A stretch of 64,000 nucleotides of DNA, taken from the NCBI RefSeq assembly GCF_001696455.1, contig NZ_MAUJ01000010.1:1-64000 (forward strand), read 5' to 3'. A model generated the notes under the pieces. It was not told the DNA's origin, made no database searches, and saw only the letters and a program-made list of their open reading frames with translations. Positions within the stretch are counted from its first letter, which is position 1, and the number at the start of each line of letters is the position of its first letter. This DNA comes from Pseudoalteromonas luteoviolacea. GTDB lineage: Bacteria > Pseudomonadota > Gammaproteobacteria > Enterobacterales > Alteromonadaceae. Both the position numbers and the translations under genes were made by a program. Below are positions 27,598 to 36,616 of this stretch, in pieces.

Positions 27598-28380
27598 ATG
27601 CTCAGGGTAAAATCATCGACTAAATGTGTAAAATCATCTAAACACAGTGGAATTACCTCAATCCTTAGCTATGCTGATGTAACTATGCAGGAATTTTTAA
27701 CTGAATCAGGAACCGTCAGCAGCGATTTTGTAACCCAAAGCCACCAGCTAGGCCATTTGTTATATTGGCATAAGCATGGAAAAACGAGCATTCAAGTTCG
27801 ACAAGAAAAAACGCTTCGTTGGCTACTAATAAACAACACGTTACAGTCGATCGTTGAACTGAACCACCCAGAACACTTGCTGTTTCCTCACTTGCAAGTG
27901 CTAGAGAGCTTATGGCAAAAATGCCCTCCTCCCCAGCGCGTATTGGAATTAGGATTGGGGGCAGGGGCTATTCGCGACTATTTACACAGTGTCCATGACA
28001 ACTGCCAAGTTATTTCTGTCGATAACAACCCAGACATTATTCATTGCTACAAGCGCTACTTTGGCGGTGACCACATCAGCGAGGTTAACTGTAACGATGC
28101 CTACAAAGTTTTGGAATTAGAAAGTACGGTGCCATTCAATTGGATAATATTAGATTTGTTCAGTGAATTGGATGCACCACGATTTTTGTACCAGCATAAG
28201 TTTTATACCCTGTTGCGCAATACACTCACTGAACAGGGTATGCTATTCATTAATTTTATTGCCGAGCACGAATCTCAGCTTAAACAGCTAGAACATTTAC
28301 TCATTATTAATTTCGGTAAAAAGCCACATATCCACAATGTACCTGGCTATTCAAATTACATTATCGTTATTGAGCGTTAA
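27598..28380 (+). CDS. Spermidine synthase-like methyltransferase-fold protein
   Basis: The fold is that of class I methyltransferases and spermidine synthases: VLELGLGAGAIRDYL is the cofactor-binding loop, VISVDNNPDI the second strand and NWIILDLFSE the fourth. Canonical polyamine-synthase residues were not recognised, so the substrate is unknown. The frame is open back to 27427, but this would overlap yiiD on the other strand; the ATG at 27598 with CAGGA upstream is preferred, and 27685 is another option. Its stop overlaps dtd by four bases (convergent). Confidence 0.65.
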   Translation: MLRVKSSTKCVKSSKHSGITSILSYADVTMQEFLTESGTVSSDFVTQSHQLGHLLYWHKHGKTSIQVRQEKTLRWLLINNTLQSIVELNHPEHLLFPHLQVLESLWQKCPPPQRVLELGLGAGAIRDYLHSVHDNCQVISVDNNPDIIHCYKRYFGGDHISEVNCNDAYKVLELESTVPFNWIILDLFSELDAPRFLYQHKFYTLLRNTLTEQGMLFINFIAEHESQLKQLEHLLIINFGKKPHIHNVPGYSNYIIVIER

Positions 28381-28814
28381 ACCGATAGATTAAACGTGAC
28401 AGGGCCGTCGTTACACAGGCTCACTTGCATATCTGCACCAAATTCCCCTGTTGCTACCGGTATACCCGCTTCTTTCGCTTTGGCCACAAAGTACTCATAC
28501 AATGATAAAGCTTGCTGGGGTGTACCCGCAGAAGAAAAGCTTGGTCTCATGCCTTTTTTGGTATCTGCTGCGAGTGTAAATTGAGACACCACTAACAGCT
28601 CGCCCTGAATGTCCTTGAGGCTTAAGTTCATTTTGCCTGCGTCATCGGTAAAAATTCGGTAATTACTCACTTTGTGAAGTAATTTATCAGCGTGACTTTC
28701 ATCGTCCTGCTTTTCGACTCCAAGTAATAACAAGATCCCTTGCGCAATTTCACCAACCACTTCACCACCAACTTCAACTTTCGCAAATTTAACCCTTTGA
28801 ATGAGTCCCTGCAC
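28377..28814 (-). CDS. dtd: D-aminoacyl-tRNA deacylase
   Basis: This 145-residue protein has the full DTD fold, with LVVSQFTLAADTKKGMRPSF (the SQFTL motif) near residue 78 and NDGPVTFNL (GPVT motif) at the C-terminus. It removes D-amino acids, and also glycine from tRNA-Ala, from mischarged tRNA. It is the last of three tightly packed genes (yihY, pip, dtd); one base separates it from the preceding stop codon. Confidence 0.98.
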   Translation of the reverse strand: MQGLIQRVKFAKVEVGGEVVGEIAQGILLLLGVEKQDDESHADKLLHKVSNYRIFTDDAGKMNLSLKDIQGELLVVSQFTLAADTKKGMRPSFSSAGTPQQALSLYEYFVAKAKEAGIPVATGEFGADMQVSLCNDGPVTFNLSV

Positions 28815-28815
28815 A

Positions 28816-29766
28816 TCAACCTCTATTTTTATCTATTTTACACAGCAATAGGTCTGCTGCTCTTCGAATGGCCTCAGAATATACTTTATTTGTCGCACTG
28901 TGCCCAACCCCTTCTAAGATTAACAGTCGCGCTTGCACTTGTTCTGCAAACTTTTGGGCCGAAGCAAATCGACACACAAGATCCTGACGGCTGTGTATCA
29001 TCCAAATAGGTAATTGCGCAATGCGCTGCGCGTTGTGGAGGAGCTGCTGCTCTTCGATAAAGCATCGCGCCGACATGTAGTGCACCATCAACTTTGCCTG
29101 TGTCACTAAATGACAACCGGATTGTAATTGATAACGTTGTAATTGGATTTCCACACTGAGTTGCTGATCCCAATCAAGCCAAAGTTGAGCCGCTTTATGC
29201 TGCAATAACTCGTCTTCACCAAACAACTGCTCTTTATAGATTTCTAAAACACGTTCATGGTGCATTTCACCGTGAGAGAAAATAGCAAAGCGCTCAGGAT
29301 AAAACTGCGCACCAGCGCCCGTGGCACCATATAGCCATGCCAAGTCATCTTTGGCAGCAAAAAAACTAGCCCAGATGATCAACCCAATCACCCTTTCTGT
29401 GTGAAGTTGCGCGAACAACAATGCCAATGTTGCTCCCCACGAGCCTCCCGCTATCACACATTTAGGTAAATCTAGATAGTCCAGCAACGCCAGCATATCA
29501 GCGACTAAAAGATCGGTATTATTGTGCTCTAAAGAGTGGGGAGATGAATTTCCGCACCCTCGCTGACTAAATAGGATGATGCGATAACGAGCAGGATTAA
29601 AGTAAGTTTGTGTCAGCTTTTGCAAGCCGCCGCCCGGACCGCCATGACACACCAGAACAGGTACTCCTTCGGGGTTACCATACTCTTCGACATGTATCTG
29701 GTGACCATGGGAAACGGGTAAATGAAAGCTCCGCAGTACAGCACTTGGCTGATAAAGTAAGGTCAT
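28816..29766 (-). CDS. pip: Proline iminopeptidase
   Basis: This 316-residue alpha/beta hydrolase has the HGGPGGG oxyanion loop, QRGCGNSSPH, the nucleophile elbow GGSWGATLAL, and a C-terminal Asp (SRQDLVC) and His (GVGHSA). This pattern is typical of prolyl iminopeptidases that release N-terminal proline from peptides. It lies between yihY (eight bases) and dtd (one base) in a single transcript. The exact peptide preference is not shown by the sequence. Confidence 0.88.
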   Translation of the reverse strand: MTLLYQPSAVLRSFHLPVSHGHQIHVEEYGNPEGVPVLVCHGGPGGGLQKLTQTYFNPARYRIILFSQRGCGNSSPHSLEHNNTDLLVADMLALLDYLDLPKCVIAGGSWGATLALLFAQLHTERVIGLIIWASFFAAKDDLAWLYGATGAGAQFYPERFAIFSHGEMHHERVLEIYKEQLFGEDELLQHKAAQLWLDWDQQLSVEIQLQRYQLQSGCHLVTQAKLMVHYMSARCFIEEQQLLHNAQRIAQLPIWMIHSRQDLVCRFASAQKFAEQVQARLLILEGVGHSATNKVYSEAIRRAADLLLCKIDKNRG

Positions 29767-29774
29767 GACTTACC

Positions 29775-30647
29775 TCAATCTTGAGGTGTGTCAGTCTCCT
29801 TGTTATGGTTTTCTTCTAGGCAGGCAGTAAACTCTGCACCTAGTAACACCACTATCCACGATAAGTACACCCATACAAACAAAATTGGGATAGTCGCCAA
29901 TGCGCCATAAATCACTTCGTAAGACGGGAAGTGGCTGATATACATAGCAAACCCCCGTTTTGTCAATTCAAATAGAAAAGCGGCAAACAACGCACCGGGT
30001 ATCGCGGCTTGAAACGACACACGTGTATTTGGTACTAAAGTATAGAGCATAATAAAGCCCGCCATTGAAATTACATAAGGCAGTAATTTGAGTAGCAAGC
30101 CACTAAACCCTGGGATCCCTTGATCGGCAAAAGATACCAAAGAAACGATGTATGAAGTGACGCCTATACTGGCCCCTAATAACACTGGACCTAAAGTTAA
30201 AACCATCCAATAAATGGCGAACGAAATCATCAAGGGACGTTTACTTTCAACCCGCCAAATGCGATTAAGTGCACTGTCCACATTGCGAATGAGCAACAAG
30301 GCAACGGCGGCCAAAAAGCTGATCCCGACTGCTGTCATTTGATTTGCATTGCCGGCAAACGCGCTGATGTGCGATTTAATGGTATCGGTCGAGGTCGGTA
30401 CAAAGTTGGTAAATATAAAGTTTTCTATTGCCAGTCGGGTGTTTTCAAACCCGGGAAAAGCGGTAAATATTGCAACACCTACCGCAATTAAGGGCACCAA
30501 TGACAAAAGCGTCACATAGGCCAAATACCCAGCATTGATGGTCAGTTGATCTTCTTTGCAGCGCTCAAAAAAGCGTTTCCACCAGCTTGGCTGGGCTTCT
30601 AAGTATGTTCGCAATTGCGCTTTTATGGTTGGCCAATGTTGCTTCAT
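29775..30647 (-). CDS. yihY: YihY/BrkB-family inner membrane protein
   Basis: This 290-residue protein has about six membrane helices and the family signature (AGYLAYVTLLSLVPLIAVG, near residue 38; LFVWVYLSWIVVLLGAEFTA near the C-terminus). E. coli YihY was once called RNase BN, which was later shown to be wrong; the function is unknown. It starts the yihY-pip-dtd operon, as yihY lies near dtd in E. coli. Confidence 0.95.
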   Translation of the reverse strand: MKQHWPTIKAQLRTYLEAQPSWWKRFFERCKEDQLTINAGYLAYVTLLSLVPLIAVGVAIFTAFPGFENTRLAIENFIFTNFVPTSTDTIKSHISAFAGNANQMTAVGISFLAAVALLLIRNVDSALNRIWRVESKRPLMISFAIYWMVLTLGPVLLGASIGVTSYIVSLVSFADQGIPGFSGLLLKLLPYVISMAGFIMLYTLVPNTRVSFQAAIPGALFAAFLFELTKRGFAMYISHFPSYEVIYGALATIPILFVWVYLSWIVVLLGAEFTACLEENHNKETDTPQD

Positions 30648-30733
30648 GATGATTCAATGATAATGATTGCTTTGCACATATTACCAATCCGCTTCATAAT
30701 TTAAAGTAGCCATTTAAAGTAAAGGGATAAAGT

Positions 30734-31396
30734 ATGCCTCTAAAATATATACAAATAACCGTTTTGATTTTAGTTGCCTCTCTTCTGGGCGGCTGTAAAA
30801 GCGCGCAAAATGCCTATTATGCTGCGTGGGAGCAAGTGGGTGTACACAAACGGGATATCCTCGTTGACCGTGTAGAAGACACGCAAGCTTCTCAGCAAGC
30901 GTCTCAACAAGAGTTTCAAAGTGCACTTGAGAGACTCTCTGTATTAATTGACTTTGATGGTGGAGAATTACAAACCGTATACGAGCAATTAAACAGTGAC
31001 TACGAAGCAAGTCAAAAATCGGCAGAAACGGTCACAGCCAACATCAATAAGGTTGAGTCTGTCGCAGAAGCTTTATTTGAAGAGTGGCAGAGCGAATTAG
31101 AGCAGTATTCTAACCCACAATTGAAGCGCAACAGCGAGAAGACTCTGCTGCAAACCCAACAACAATATAAAAAGTTAATCCGCTCGATGCGTAAAAGTGA
31201 AGCCAAGATGCAACCAGTCTTGGATTCAATGAAGGACAATGTCTTATACTTAAAGCATAACCTTAACGCTCGCGCTATTGCTGCGATCAAAGGCGAATTT
31301 ACCAACCTCAAGCGTGATATCCAAAGTTTAATCACGGATATGAACCGCTCTATCGCTGATTCATCTAGCTTTATTGAACAATTGAATAAAAGCTAA
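30734..31396 (+). CDS. DUF2959-family lipoprotein
   Basis: This 220-residue protein has a signal peptide with lipobox LLGGC (Cys near residue 22) and then a long, mostly helical, charged region likely to form coiled coils (residues about 40-210). The conserved start AYYAAWEQVGVHKRDILVDR is typical of DUF2959 proteins, whose function is unknown. It is divergent from yihY. A hairpin after the stop probably terminates it. Confidence 0.8.
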   Translation: MPLKYIQITVLILVASLLGGCKSAQNAYYAAWEQVGVHKRDILVDRVEDTQASQQASQQEFQSALERLSVLIDFDGGELQTVYEQLNSDYEASQKSAETVTANINKVESVAEALFEEWQSELEQYSNPQLKRNSEKTLLQTQQQYKKLIRSMRKSEAKMQPVLDSMKDNVLYLKHNLNARAIAAIKGEFTNLKRDIQSLITDMNRSIADSSSFIEQLNKS

Positions 31397-31404
31397 AAAG
31401 TAGG

Positions 31405-31432
31405 AGCCAACTGAGCGAAAGCTTAGTTGGCT
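31405..31432. terminator. Bidirectional hairpin between DUF2959 and NAT genes
   Basis: An inverted repeat AGCCAACT...AGTTGGCT with an inner AGC/GCT stem and a GAAA loop lies across the NAT stop codon. An A-rich stretch on the left gives a T-rich tail for the minus strand. Confidence 0.55.
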
Positions 31433-32244
31433 TGTTGTTGCCGAGTCAGTACCTTATCAAAAACCCAGCTCACTTCATTCATCGTTGGTTCTAAGTAAAA
31501 TACGTGATTGAGTAACTCAAGTAACTGCTCCACATGCTCAATCGAAACTTCGCTTTGCTCACCTGTCAGCTCATTGAAATGCACATAGGTAAGATTACGC
31601 AGTACAGAGCGCTCATGTTCTGAAATCCTAGACACCACGAGATTGTTTACAAAACTCGCATCAGGGTGCTGATGACTATAAAAGTGACCCACATCACAAT
31701 CACTTTCATAGGTATCGAGCAAGTCAACTTGATACAACGTAACCTGCTCCGGCTGCAATAATGAAACCGTGACACTATTCACAGTTCTTTCCACTTGGTA
31801 TAGGTTTATGCCTTCTCGAAACTGGGCTGTACTGTCAATCGGAATAGGCACGCGTGGTGTTTTGACACCAAAGCCAACATCAACCAAATACTCAGCCCCC
31901 TTATACTTCAAATGTGTTAATCGGTGTGTTCGAGGGTTAGTTGTGGTGCCGTTTAAAAGCACTCGACCAAGCAATGGAGATACGTCAAAGCCCAATGCTT
32001 GCAACGCTAACATGGCAATTTTGTTATGTTCAAAACAGTAACCACCTTGCTGCTGTGTTATCAATCGCTCGAATAAGTCTTCATTATTGACACTGAGTAA
32101 TTTGTTTTGCATGGCATTGAAGCTGCTAAAGCTAAACCGTTTAAGATGCGCTTGCACAATCTGACTAACAAGCGCTAAATCCATAGAAGCAGAATTCTCA
32201 ATATTTAATTTTGATAAATAAGTGGCTAATTGCGTTTGGTTCAT
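31423..32244 (-). CDS. nat: Arylamine N-acetyltransferase
   Basis: This 273-residue protein has the NAT catalytic triad: Cys70 in GGYCFEHN, His107 in RTHRLTHL and Asp122 in YLVDVGFG. It transfers acetyl groups from acetyl-CoA to arylamines or hydrazines. The natural substrate cannot be deduced. It appears as a single gene, convergent with the DUF2959 gene. Confidence 0.95.
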   Translation of the reverse strand: MNQTQLATYLSKLNIENSASMDLALVSQIVQAHLKRFSFSSFNAMQNKLLSVNNEDLFERLITQQQGGYCFEHNKIAMLALQALGFDVSPLLGRVLLNGTTTNPRTHRLTHLKYKGAEYLVDVGFGVKTPRVPIPIDSTAQFREGINLYQVERTVNSVTVSLLQPEQVTLYQVDLLDTYESDCDVGHFYSHQHPDASFVNNLVVSRISEHERSVLRNLTYVHFNELTGEQSEVSIEHVEQLLELLNHVFYLEPTMNEVSWVFDKVLTRQQQAN

Positions 32245-32324
32245 GTCATTCCTCTACGTATCTCGGTTGATTCCTTAATTGAATAACAGTAGCTTAAAAC
32301 CTTAAGCTAAGTTGAGGTCAACAT

Positions 32325-35075
32325 TTAACTCACTTCATTTAACAAGTTTTTAGAACCATGATGGTGTACCAATTGTAGCGCTTCAAAATCACACAGCGGT
32401 TTACTCATAAAGTACCCCTGCATTTGCTGACAATAAAGCGTAGATAAGATCTGCAGCTGAGCAAACTGTTCAATGCCTTCTGCTGTAACAGTTAAATTGA
32501 AACTTTTTGCCATTGCACAAATGGCTTCGATCAACTGTCTAGGCTTGCCCATACCTTCAATACCATTGATAAACGCTCGATCAATCTTCACCCCGTCCAC
32601 AGGTAGTACATTCAATCTCGATAAACTGCTATAGCCCGTACCAAAATCATCAATATAGATACCAAATCCAAGATCATGGAGTTTTTGTAGCGGTGCTATC
32701 AATGAGTTTTCCTCCGTCATCATTGCTGATTCAGTCAATTCTATTTTGAAGTGCGATGGGCGATATTCAGCGCTTTCAAATTGCACGAATAACCAGTTCA
32801 TAAATCCTTTATGTTGTAACTGTATTGGAGATACATTGACACTAATAAACATATCACCGTCAGGCAGTTGCTGTTTAAATAACATGGCATGCTCAAACAC
32901 CCATTGCCCCAACTTAACAATTTGCGCGCATTCCTCTGCAATCGGAATGAACTCTGCTGGGCTCACAACGCCGAGCAGTGGACTATGCCAACGTACGAGT
33001 GCTTCAAAACCAACTATCGCCTTGCCAAGACTGCAATAAATTGGCTGAAAACGCAGAGACAACTCTCGATCCATATCAAGCGTTTGCAGCTCTCTTTCAA
33101 CTTGCAGCCTTCTCGACGCTTCACTGGCAATGGCAGAGGTGAAGATATGGTAGTCATTTTTCCCACGCTTTTTAGCTTCATACATGGCCACGTCAGCATC
33201 ATGTAACAGTTTTTCCGCTTCATAATTCGAACAAGGGGCAGTAAAACGCCTAACTCCGACACTGCCACTGACAGTGTGTGCCATACCTTGATACTCAAAG
33301 GGTACCCGGATTGCAGTCAAAATATCTTCCAGTAATAACTCTAGGGGAGCGCTTAACTTCTCAGCATCGAATAAGATTGCAAACTCATCTCCTCCTAACC
33401 GCGCAATATCAGCAAACCCTCCCACCAACTCTCGCATCCTTGTAGCAAATTCAATTAATAATTTATCACCCGCTAAGTGACCCAAAGTGTCATTGATTAA
33501 CTTAAAGCGGTCCAAATCGAGGTAAAGTAAAATAAATTGTCCCTGTGACTCGGTGCGACTTGCCTCTACCAATTGCAAAAATGTCTGTCGATTAAGCAAA
33601 TCTGTTAGGCTGTCGTGTTGTGCTTTGTACTTTAATTGCTCGTTAAACAGTTTAAGTGCTGTAATATCGGTAATACGCCCTTCATAAATCACCTCATGGC
33701 TGTGGCAGATCCAAGATCCGGTTTGTCTTACCCATACCCCACTACTTTGCATAGACCCCGCTAACCACTCTAATTCTTCATGTGGTTGCAGCTGCTCAAC
33801 CATTTTTTGCCAACGCTCCGCGACTTCGCTATCTAGCATCAAGTCACTCAAAGTGAGTCTCGAATGAGCTTGCTCATCAACGAGCAGCAATGATTTAAAT
33901 GCGGGGTTGGCATCCACTAGAACACCATACTTGTCCAACACAAACAAACCTTCACTACTATTCACAAACAGACTCTTATATTTACGCTCTGCGACAATAT
34001 GCTGTTGCAGCGCCGCAAGGCGTTTATTAGATTCATGTTGGATCTGTTGGTTAGCTTGTGCCAACCGTGCCGTTCGCTCTTCAACCAGATTATTGATTGT
34101 ATCGTGGCGAGCGGTTAAATATCGTACTTGCATCAACACCATGAAACCGAGTGCGGCGGCAATCAACGTAACACTCCATATAATCAAGGTATAGTTGTTT
34201 AACAGCGATGGGGTCAGTTGCGCTTGGGTATAAAGATGCATAGAAATTGGCGTACCAAAAAAATCGAGCTCTTTGGAAATACCCGCTTGCTTTGCCGTTA
34301 GTTGAAATTGGTTCTGCCAATCCGATGTAAATACCAACTGTTCATCAGCAACGACATGCATATGATGACCGCTGGTCTGATGTAACTGACCAAACATTCC
34401 TTCGAGGAGGTGATCCAACTGAAAGCCGATCCCTAATGCACGCAACGCTTGAGGGTTCCGCATATCAAATTGCTCAATGACGACACTCCATCGCTGTGCT
34501 TGATGCCATTTTACGGCTTGCAGTTCATTGTTTCCTATGCGTTGAATAAATGGCTCGGAGATGGCCACAGCCGATCCCAATAAATGACCAAACTCCGCAA
34601 CTGGCGCCGCTTTGAGCGTCGTCAAAAATGGACCACTATCACCATTAGGCAGGCGCACTGTAAAATCAAAAAAACCCAAAGAACGATACTTTTGCTCTAA
34701 ACTCGGTACCTGCGTTCGCTCAATAATGGCGTAGGACTCTAAACTTAGCTCCAACTCTAACCCTGCGAGTTGAGATTGGGCTAAATGATAAAATTGCTCC
34801 GGCGTGATATCTGCACGCGCTCTTTGATAAGCCTCAATGGAATAAAGCAAATGCGCAAACCGCTGTAATTGATTATTCAAGCGAGATTGATACTGGGACA
34901 CATGTTGCTCTAATTGGTGATGGGAGCGTTGTTTAAAGTGTGTATTAAACTCAAACCCCACATAACAAATTACACACAAATAAAAGCCATATATCCACCC
35001 ACCAAACTTAGCTGGCGCTTGAAACACTTTATCCCACTTTTTTACTCTAGACATCCGCTCATAACACTGTACCAT
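32325..35075 (-). CDS. Membrane GGDEF/EAL c-di-GMP protein with PAS domain
   Basis: This 916-residue protein has an N-terminal membrane helix (about residues 24-42), a periplasmic CHASE-like sensor (about 45-290), a second helix (about 295-317), a coiled segment, a PAS domain (about 365-475), a GGDEF domain with intact RLGGDEF (561-565), and an EAL domain with intact EAL (691-693) and DDFGTGYSSL. Both synthesis and hydrolysis of c-di-GMP are possible. The RxxD inhibitory site before GGDEF seems absent. An ATG seven codons later (35054) is an alternative start. It is divergent from an iron-binding protein gene. Confidence 0.92.
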   Translation of the reverse strand: MVQCYERMSRVKKWDKVFQAPAKFGGWIYGFYLCVICYVGFEFNTHFKQRSHHQLEQHVSQYQSRLNNQLQRFAHLLYSIEAYQRARADITPEQFYHLAQSQLAGLELELSLESYAIIERTQVPSLEQKYRSLGFFDFTVRLPNGDSGPFLTTLKAAPVAEFGHLLGSAVAISEPFIQRIGNNELQAVKWHQAQRWSVVIEQFDMRNPQALRALGIGFQLDHLLEGMFGQLHQTSGHHMHVVADEQLVFTSDWQNQFQLTAKQAGISKELDFFGTPISMHLYTQAQLTPSLLNNYTLIIWSVTLIAAALGFMVLMQVRYLTARHDTINNLVEERTARLAQANQQIQHESNKRLAALQQHIVAERKYKSLFVNSSEGLFVLDKYGVLVDANPAFKSLLLVDEQAHSRLTLSDLMLDSEVAERWQKMVEQLQPHEELEWLAGSMQSSGVWVRQTGSWICHSHEVIYEGRITDITALKLFNEQLKYKAQHDSLTDLLNRQTFLQLVEASRTESQGQFILLYLDLDRFKLINDTLGHLAGDKLLIEFATRMRELVGGFADIARLGGDEFAILFDAEKLSAPLELLLEDILTAIRVPFEYQGMAHTVSGSVGVRRFTAPCSNYEAEKLLHDADVAMYEAKKRGKNDYHIFTSAIASEASRRLQVERELQTLDMDRELSLRFQPIYCSLGKAIVGFEALVRWHSPLLGVVSPAEFIPIAEECAQIVKLGQWVFEHAMLFKQQLPDGDMFISVNVSPIQLQHKGFMNWLFVQFESAEYRPSHFKIELTESAMMTEENSLIAPLQKLHDLGFGIYIDDFGTGYSSLSRLNVLPVDGVKIDRAFINGIEGMGKPRQLIEAICAMAKSFNLTVTAEGIEQFAQLQILSTLYCQQMQGYFMSKPLCDFEALQLVHHHGSKNLLNEVS

Positions 35076-35085
35076 TGCACTACTT

Positions 35086-35104
35086 GATAATAATTCTTAT
35101 TTGC
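35086..35104. promoter_or_regulatory. Possible Fur box in the divergent intergenic region
   Basis: The 19 bases match the Fur consensus GATAATGATAATCATTATC at 13 positions, with a perfect left half GATAAT. The site lies in the 30-base gap between the GGDEF/EAL gene and the ferric-binding protein gene, so it could block both. The match is moderate and the A/T-rich context raises the chance of coincidence. Confidence 0.4.
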
Positions 35105-35105
35105 G

Positions 35106-36086
35106 ATGATTAAAAGTAAACTTTTCTATTTTTACCCGATTTTGCTACTAAGTACCCAAGTTTTAGCCAAAAATAACGAACTCAACGTTTACTCGTTTCG
35201 AAAATATGAATTAATCAAACCCATGCTCCATGCCTTTGAAAAGCAAAGTGGCGTTCGCGTCAATCTTGTAAATGGTAAATCACAATTTTTACTTTCAAGA
35301 CTAAGCAGCGATGGGGAAAACTCTCGAGCAGATGTCATACTGAGTTCTGACCTAGTTCAGCTCAGTGCCCATCATGAACTGCTACAACCAATGACAGAGT
35401 TAAAGAGATGGCCTGAAGTCCCAAAGGTATTTAAAGATCCCGAGCAACGCTGGGTAAGCTTGTCGATGCGCACGCGCGCTCTTTTTACCAAGCGTAATAC
35501 CTCGGCACCTATACCTCACTACTTTACACAGTTTAGCGACCCCAAAGTTGCGGGACAGTTTTGTGTCAGAGATTGGCAACACAGTTACAATCGGACGCTT
35601 TTTGCCAGCTTACTCGCCAGTGACAACCCTGCCAATACCCGCTGGCTTAAAAAGGCAAACCAATTATTAGCTAAGCGCCCTTCGGGAGGAGACAGAGATC
35701 AGCTTCGAGCTTTGGCAAAAGGCCAATGCCAATTTGCGCTTGCAAATCATTATTACTGGCACATGATGAAGCAGTCTTCAAACAAACAAGATGTCAAACT
35801 TGCAACGCAACTTGAGATGCACTTTTTGCAAATGGCAAACGGCACAACGCCCGTTTCAACGACGACAGCAGCGATAGCCAAGCATGCGCCAAACAAACGA
35901 AATGCGCTGGCATTCATTGACTTTTTACTGTTGCCCGAAACACAAAAAATGTATGCAAACCTCATCAATGAATTCCCAGTAATGAAAATCAATGGCTATG
36001 AGCTGCCATTCCAGCCAGCATTAGAAAGCATGAACAAGAGTTTAAATTATACGCAAAAGGTGCAGAATGTTCTGCCCAAGTCATAG
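35106..36086 (+). CDS. Ferric-iron ABC transporter substrate-binding protein (FbpA/FutA type)
   Basis: This 326-residue protein has a signal peptide ending in VLA near residue 22, and starts its mature part with LNVYSFRKYELIKP, close to the LNVYSxRxY opening of FutA/FbpA proteins. The segment GGDRDQLRALAKGQCQFALANHYYW carries the tyrosine pair that binds Fe(III) in the family. It should deliver iron to an inner membrane ABC permease, but no permease or ATPase gene is adjacent. No clear ribosome binding site is seen before the ATG. Confidence 0.85.
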   Translation: MIKSKLFYFYPILLLSTQVLAKNNELNVYSFRKYELIKPMLHAFEKQSGVRVNLVNGKSQFLLSRLSSDGENSRADVILSSDLVQLSAHHELLQPMTELKRWPEVPKVFKDPEQRWVSLSMRTRALFTKRNTSAPIPHYFTQFSDPKVAGQFCVRDWQHSYNRTLFASLLASDNPANTRWLKKANQLLAKRPSGGDRDQLRALAKGQCQFALANHYYWHMMKQSSNKQDVKLATQLEMHFLQMANGTTPVSTTTAAIAKHAPNKRNALAFIDFLLLPETQKMYANLINEFPVMKINGYELPFQPALESMNKSLNYTQKVQNVLPKS

Positions 36087-36180
36087 CGACCTTGTTGAGG
36101 TTAAAGCAATATAATATGACCATACAGTGCGCCAAATGAGTGCGGTCATGCCACATCATAGCGCACTGAAATATACTGAA

Positions 36181-36453
36181 TTAATGGGTTTGCGCAGCCC
36201 ATTTCTGTACTGCAGACTTGGGGTATAAGACATCTTTGAACAAGCGGTGTCGCTCAAACTTCAACTCTTTCTCAGTACTTGGCAGGCCAGCCTGTACTTG
36301 GCTATGATGCGTATTAAAGCGCGAAATTAGCGCAAATTTATCCTTCGCTCGTTTAAGGTGAGCATTTAGATATGCGCGCACGTCATCTGCGGTCATTAAG
36401 CCCAGCGCATCTAAATTCATTAATTCTTTTTTTAATGCAGAGCGAATACCCAT
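36181..36453 (-). CDS. Small hypothetical protein
   Basis: This 90-residue basic protein has no signal peptide or membrane helix and is predicted mainly helical (MGIRSALKKELMNLDALGLM at the N-terminus). No family was recognised. The ATG has AGGGAG upstream, which supports real translation. It is convergent with the iron-binding protein gene and divergent from the S4 protein gene. Confidence 0.65.
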   Translation of the reverse strand: MGIRSALKKELMNLDALGLMTADDVRAYLNAHLKRAKDKFALISRFNTHHSQVQAGLPSTEKELKFERHRLFKDVLYPKSAVQKWAAQTH

Positions 36454-36616
36454 CGTAGGTCTCCCTGTGTTGTCATAATGGAATTAATTAAAACTGCAAG
36501 CAAAATACACACCAATTGCTGCATTTACATTAAAGACCACCACAATCACGAAAAAGTTTCGTCATTCATCTTGTCAGCGCGGTATACTGTCGCAAAGACG
36601 TGTTTAGAGTTGTGAT

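Noticed and set aside
36116..36149. Inverted repeat ATGACC...GGTCAT after the iron-binding protein gene
   Set aside because: The stem is only six base pairs with a 22-base loop and no T-run, too weak to call a terminator.
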